Positions 62,729-64,000 of a DNA stretch of 64,000 nt are shown here, one piece after another. The notes beneath the pieces are model-generated. The model searched no databases. It worked only from the letters and a program-made list of their open reading frames with translations, and was not told where the DNA came from. The stretch is taken from NCBI GenBank assembly GCA_030272155.1, contig CP126207.1, forward strand, positions 1,860,001 to 1,924,000, in the 5' to 3' direction. Numbering within the stretch: position 1 is the first letter of the stretch; every line of letters starts with the position of its first letter. The stretch comes from Tetradesmus obliquus (taxonomy: Eukaryota > Chlorophyta > Chlorophyceae > Sphaeropleales > Scenedesmaceae). A program made the translations under genes and the position numbers.

Positions 62729-64000
62729 ACATCTACTTCCACCCTATCCCATTCCCACTGCCACACTGCCACACTGCCACACTGCTGCAGCTATTGGGCA
62801 CTCCACAAACAAGTGGGTGAGGGTCTCCAGTTGCTGCGGCTGCTGACACTGCTGTGCTGGGCAGGCAAAGTGAGCCGGCGCGCGCCTACTGGATGCCAGC
62901 ATGCGCCGTGCGCCTACCTTCACTCCTGCATGCAGAAGCCGCCAGCCAAACACTCGCAGCCGCCTCGGCAGCTGGGTGTCTTTCAGCCTCTGATAACTCG
63001 CCACCCAGCGGTGCTGCCTGGCATTGGCAGCACCCATGGATTGAGTGGTCGGGTCCAGTAGATCATTGTGGGCTGGGCAGCTGATGCGCTGCTGTTGCTG
63101 CTCCTGTTGCTGCCGCTGAGCCGTGACCACTGCTGCTGCTGTTGCTGCGCGCTGTCTTGGCAGCTCCCGCTCCCTGGACGGATCCATCCAGGACGCATGG
63201 TAAGCTGCCATCATAGCTGCATCGCTAAACCGCTGGCTGTCACTGCTGCTGCTGCTGCGATTGCCAGGCGCCTCGCTACTTTGCTGCATTTGCTGGAAAG
63301 ACCGTTTCTGAGCTGCCTCCATCTCCTGCAAGCCGTCCTGTGGCGCCTCAGCACCCAGGCGGTTGCGCCACAGCCGCGGGCGCATGCCTACCCCTGACAC
63401 CCACCCCTCTTTGCACTGCCGGCTGCATTGCTCCTGCAGCAGCCTGCATGTTGCCGCCTTTTTTTTTTCTTTCTTTTGAAGCAAGAAAGTTACAAGGGCT
63501 GACCTACATAACTGTGCACTTGCTCCACAAAAAGATCCATTGTTGCCGCCTTTGGTGTGAACTGCAGCAGGCTAACATCAAACCCCATCCCCCATACACT
63601 AGGATCTACGCGAATGTCTGCCCAAGCACCCACCAGGTACCATGACGGCGTGCTTTGCGATTGCTGCTGTTGCTGTTGCTGTCCCTGGTGCTGCTGCTGC
63701 TGCTGCTGCTGCTGCGGCTGCTGCTGTTCCTGTTGTTGCTGCTGTCGCGGCTGCTGCTGTGGCCATGCTGCTGGCTGCTGCTGCTGCTGCTGCTGCTGTT
63801 CCTGCTGTTGCTGCTGTCGTGGCTGCCGCTGTTGCCGTGCTGCTGGCTGTTGCCGCTGCTGCTGCTGCTGTCGCTGCTGCCGCTGCTGTTGTTGCCGCTG
63901 AAAGGCAGGGTGTGGCACTGCTTTTACATCTACCACACAACAGGGCGCCCATTGGAGGGCTGCTGTGTCCATCGGGACAGCTGTCGTGGCCGTCAAGCTG
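62729..64000 (-). mobile_element. LINE ORF2 copy, minus orientation, runs off the window
   Basis: ACATCTACTTCC at the edge, a deletion of several hundred bp marked by three CACTGCCA units, then zf-RVT and poly-Gln coding sequence to the window end. Interrupted by a nested LINE tail at 63459-63540. Its Gln tracts differ in length from the other copies. Confidence 0.88.
63459..63540 (-). mobile_element. 82-bp LINE tail nested in LINE, at least 10-bp TSD
   Basis: Poly(T) with C interruptions, then the last ~62 bp of the LINE. Flanked by TGTTGCCGCC at 63449-63458 and 63541-63550; following T residues make the exact length ambiguous. Confidence 0.88.

Overview
The window is nuclear DNA of a eukaryote, most likely a chlorophycean green alga (Chlamydomonadales/Sphaeropleales-like). 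The genes are split by many short introns with GTGAGT/GTGCGT-type donors and TGCAG acceptors. TGTAA polyadenylation signals occur at 3' ends. The coding sequence is G+C-rich, and (CTG)n/(CAG)n tracts are everywhere in exons and introns. The proteins are of plant/algal type. The exact genus cannot be read from the sequence.

Layout: seven multi-exon genes were reconstructed by hand, with intron phases consistent throughout. (1) Minus strand, 9811 to beyond the left edge: a secreted subtilisin-like (S8) protease with a very long low-complexity C-terminal extension. (2) Minus, 14738-10663: a CxxC thioredoxin-like/redoxin protein with a probable plastid transit peptide. (3) Plus, 15165-21357: a GT90 (CAP10-like) glycosyltransferase. 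(4) Minus, 29404-23971: prohibitin-2. (5) Minus, 32684-31033: CutA1. (6) Plus, 34607-42103: UTP-glucose-1-phosphate uridylyltransferase. (7) Plus, 43325-47279: a membrane-anchored prolyl 4-hydroxylase. Genes 2/3 and 5/6 are divergent pairs. GT90, UGPase (sugar nucleotide supply), prolyl 4-hydroxylase and the secreted protease all fit glycoprotein or cell-wall metabolism, but they are not an operon and joint function is only an inference.

From about 47.3 kb to the right edge the window is repeat DNA. A ~322-bp satellite array (47312-47536 and 52443-54417) has been invaded by at least a dozen 5'-truncated, nested, partly inverted copies of one L1-like non-LTR retrotransposon. The longest copy (58238-62497) carries reverse transcriptase, a poly-Gln region and a zf-RVT zinc knuckle. 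Several insertions keep 10-14 bp target-site duplications, including insertions consisting of little more than the poly(A) tail.

The most striking feature of the genic part is that nearly every intron contains diverged partial copies of its neighbouring exon edges, either acceptor plus exon start or exon end plus donor. Often there are 3-7 copies in tandem. In the redoxin gene they form a perfect, in-frame 93-bp array.
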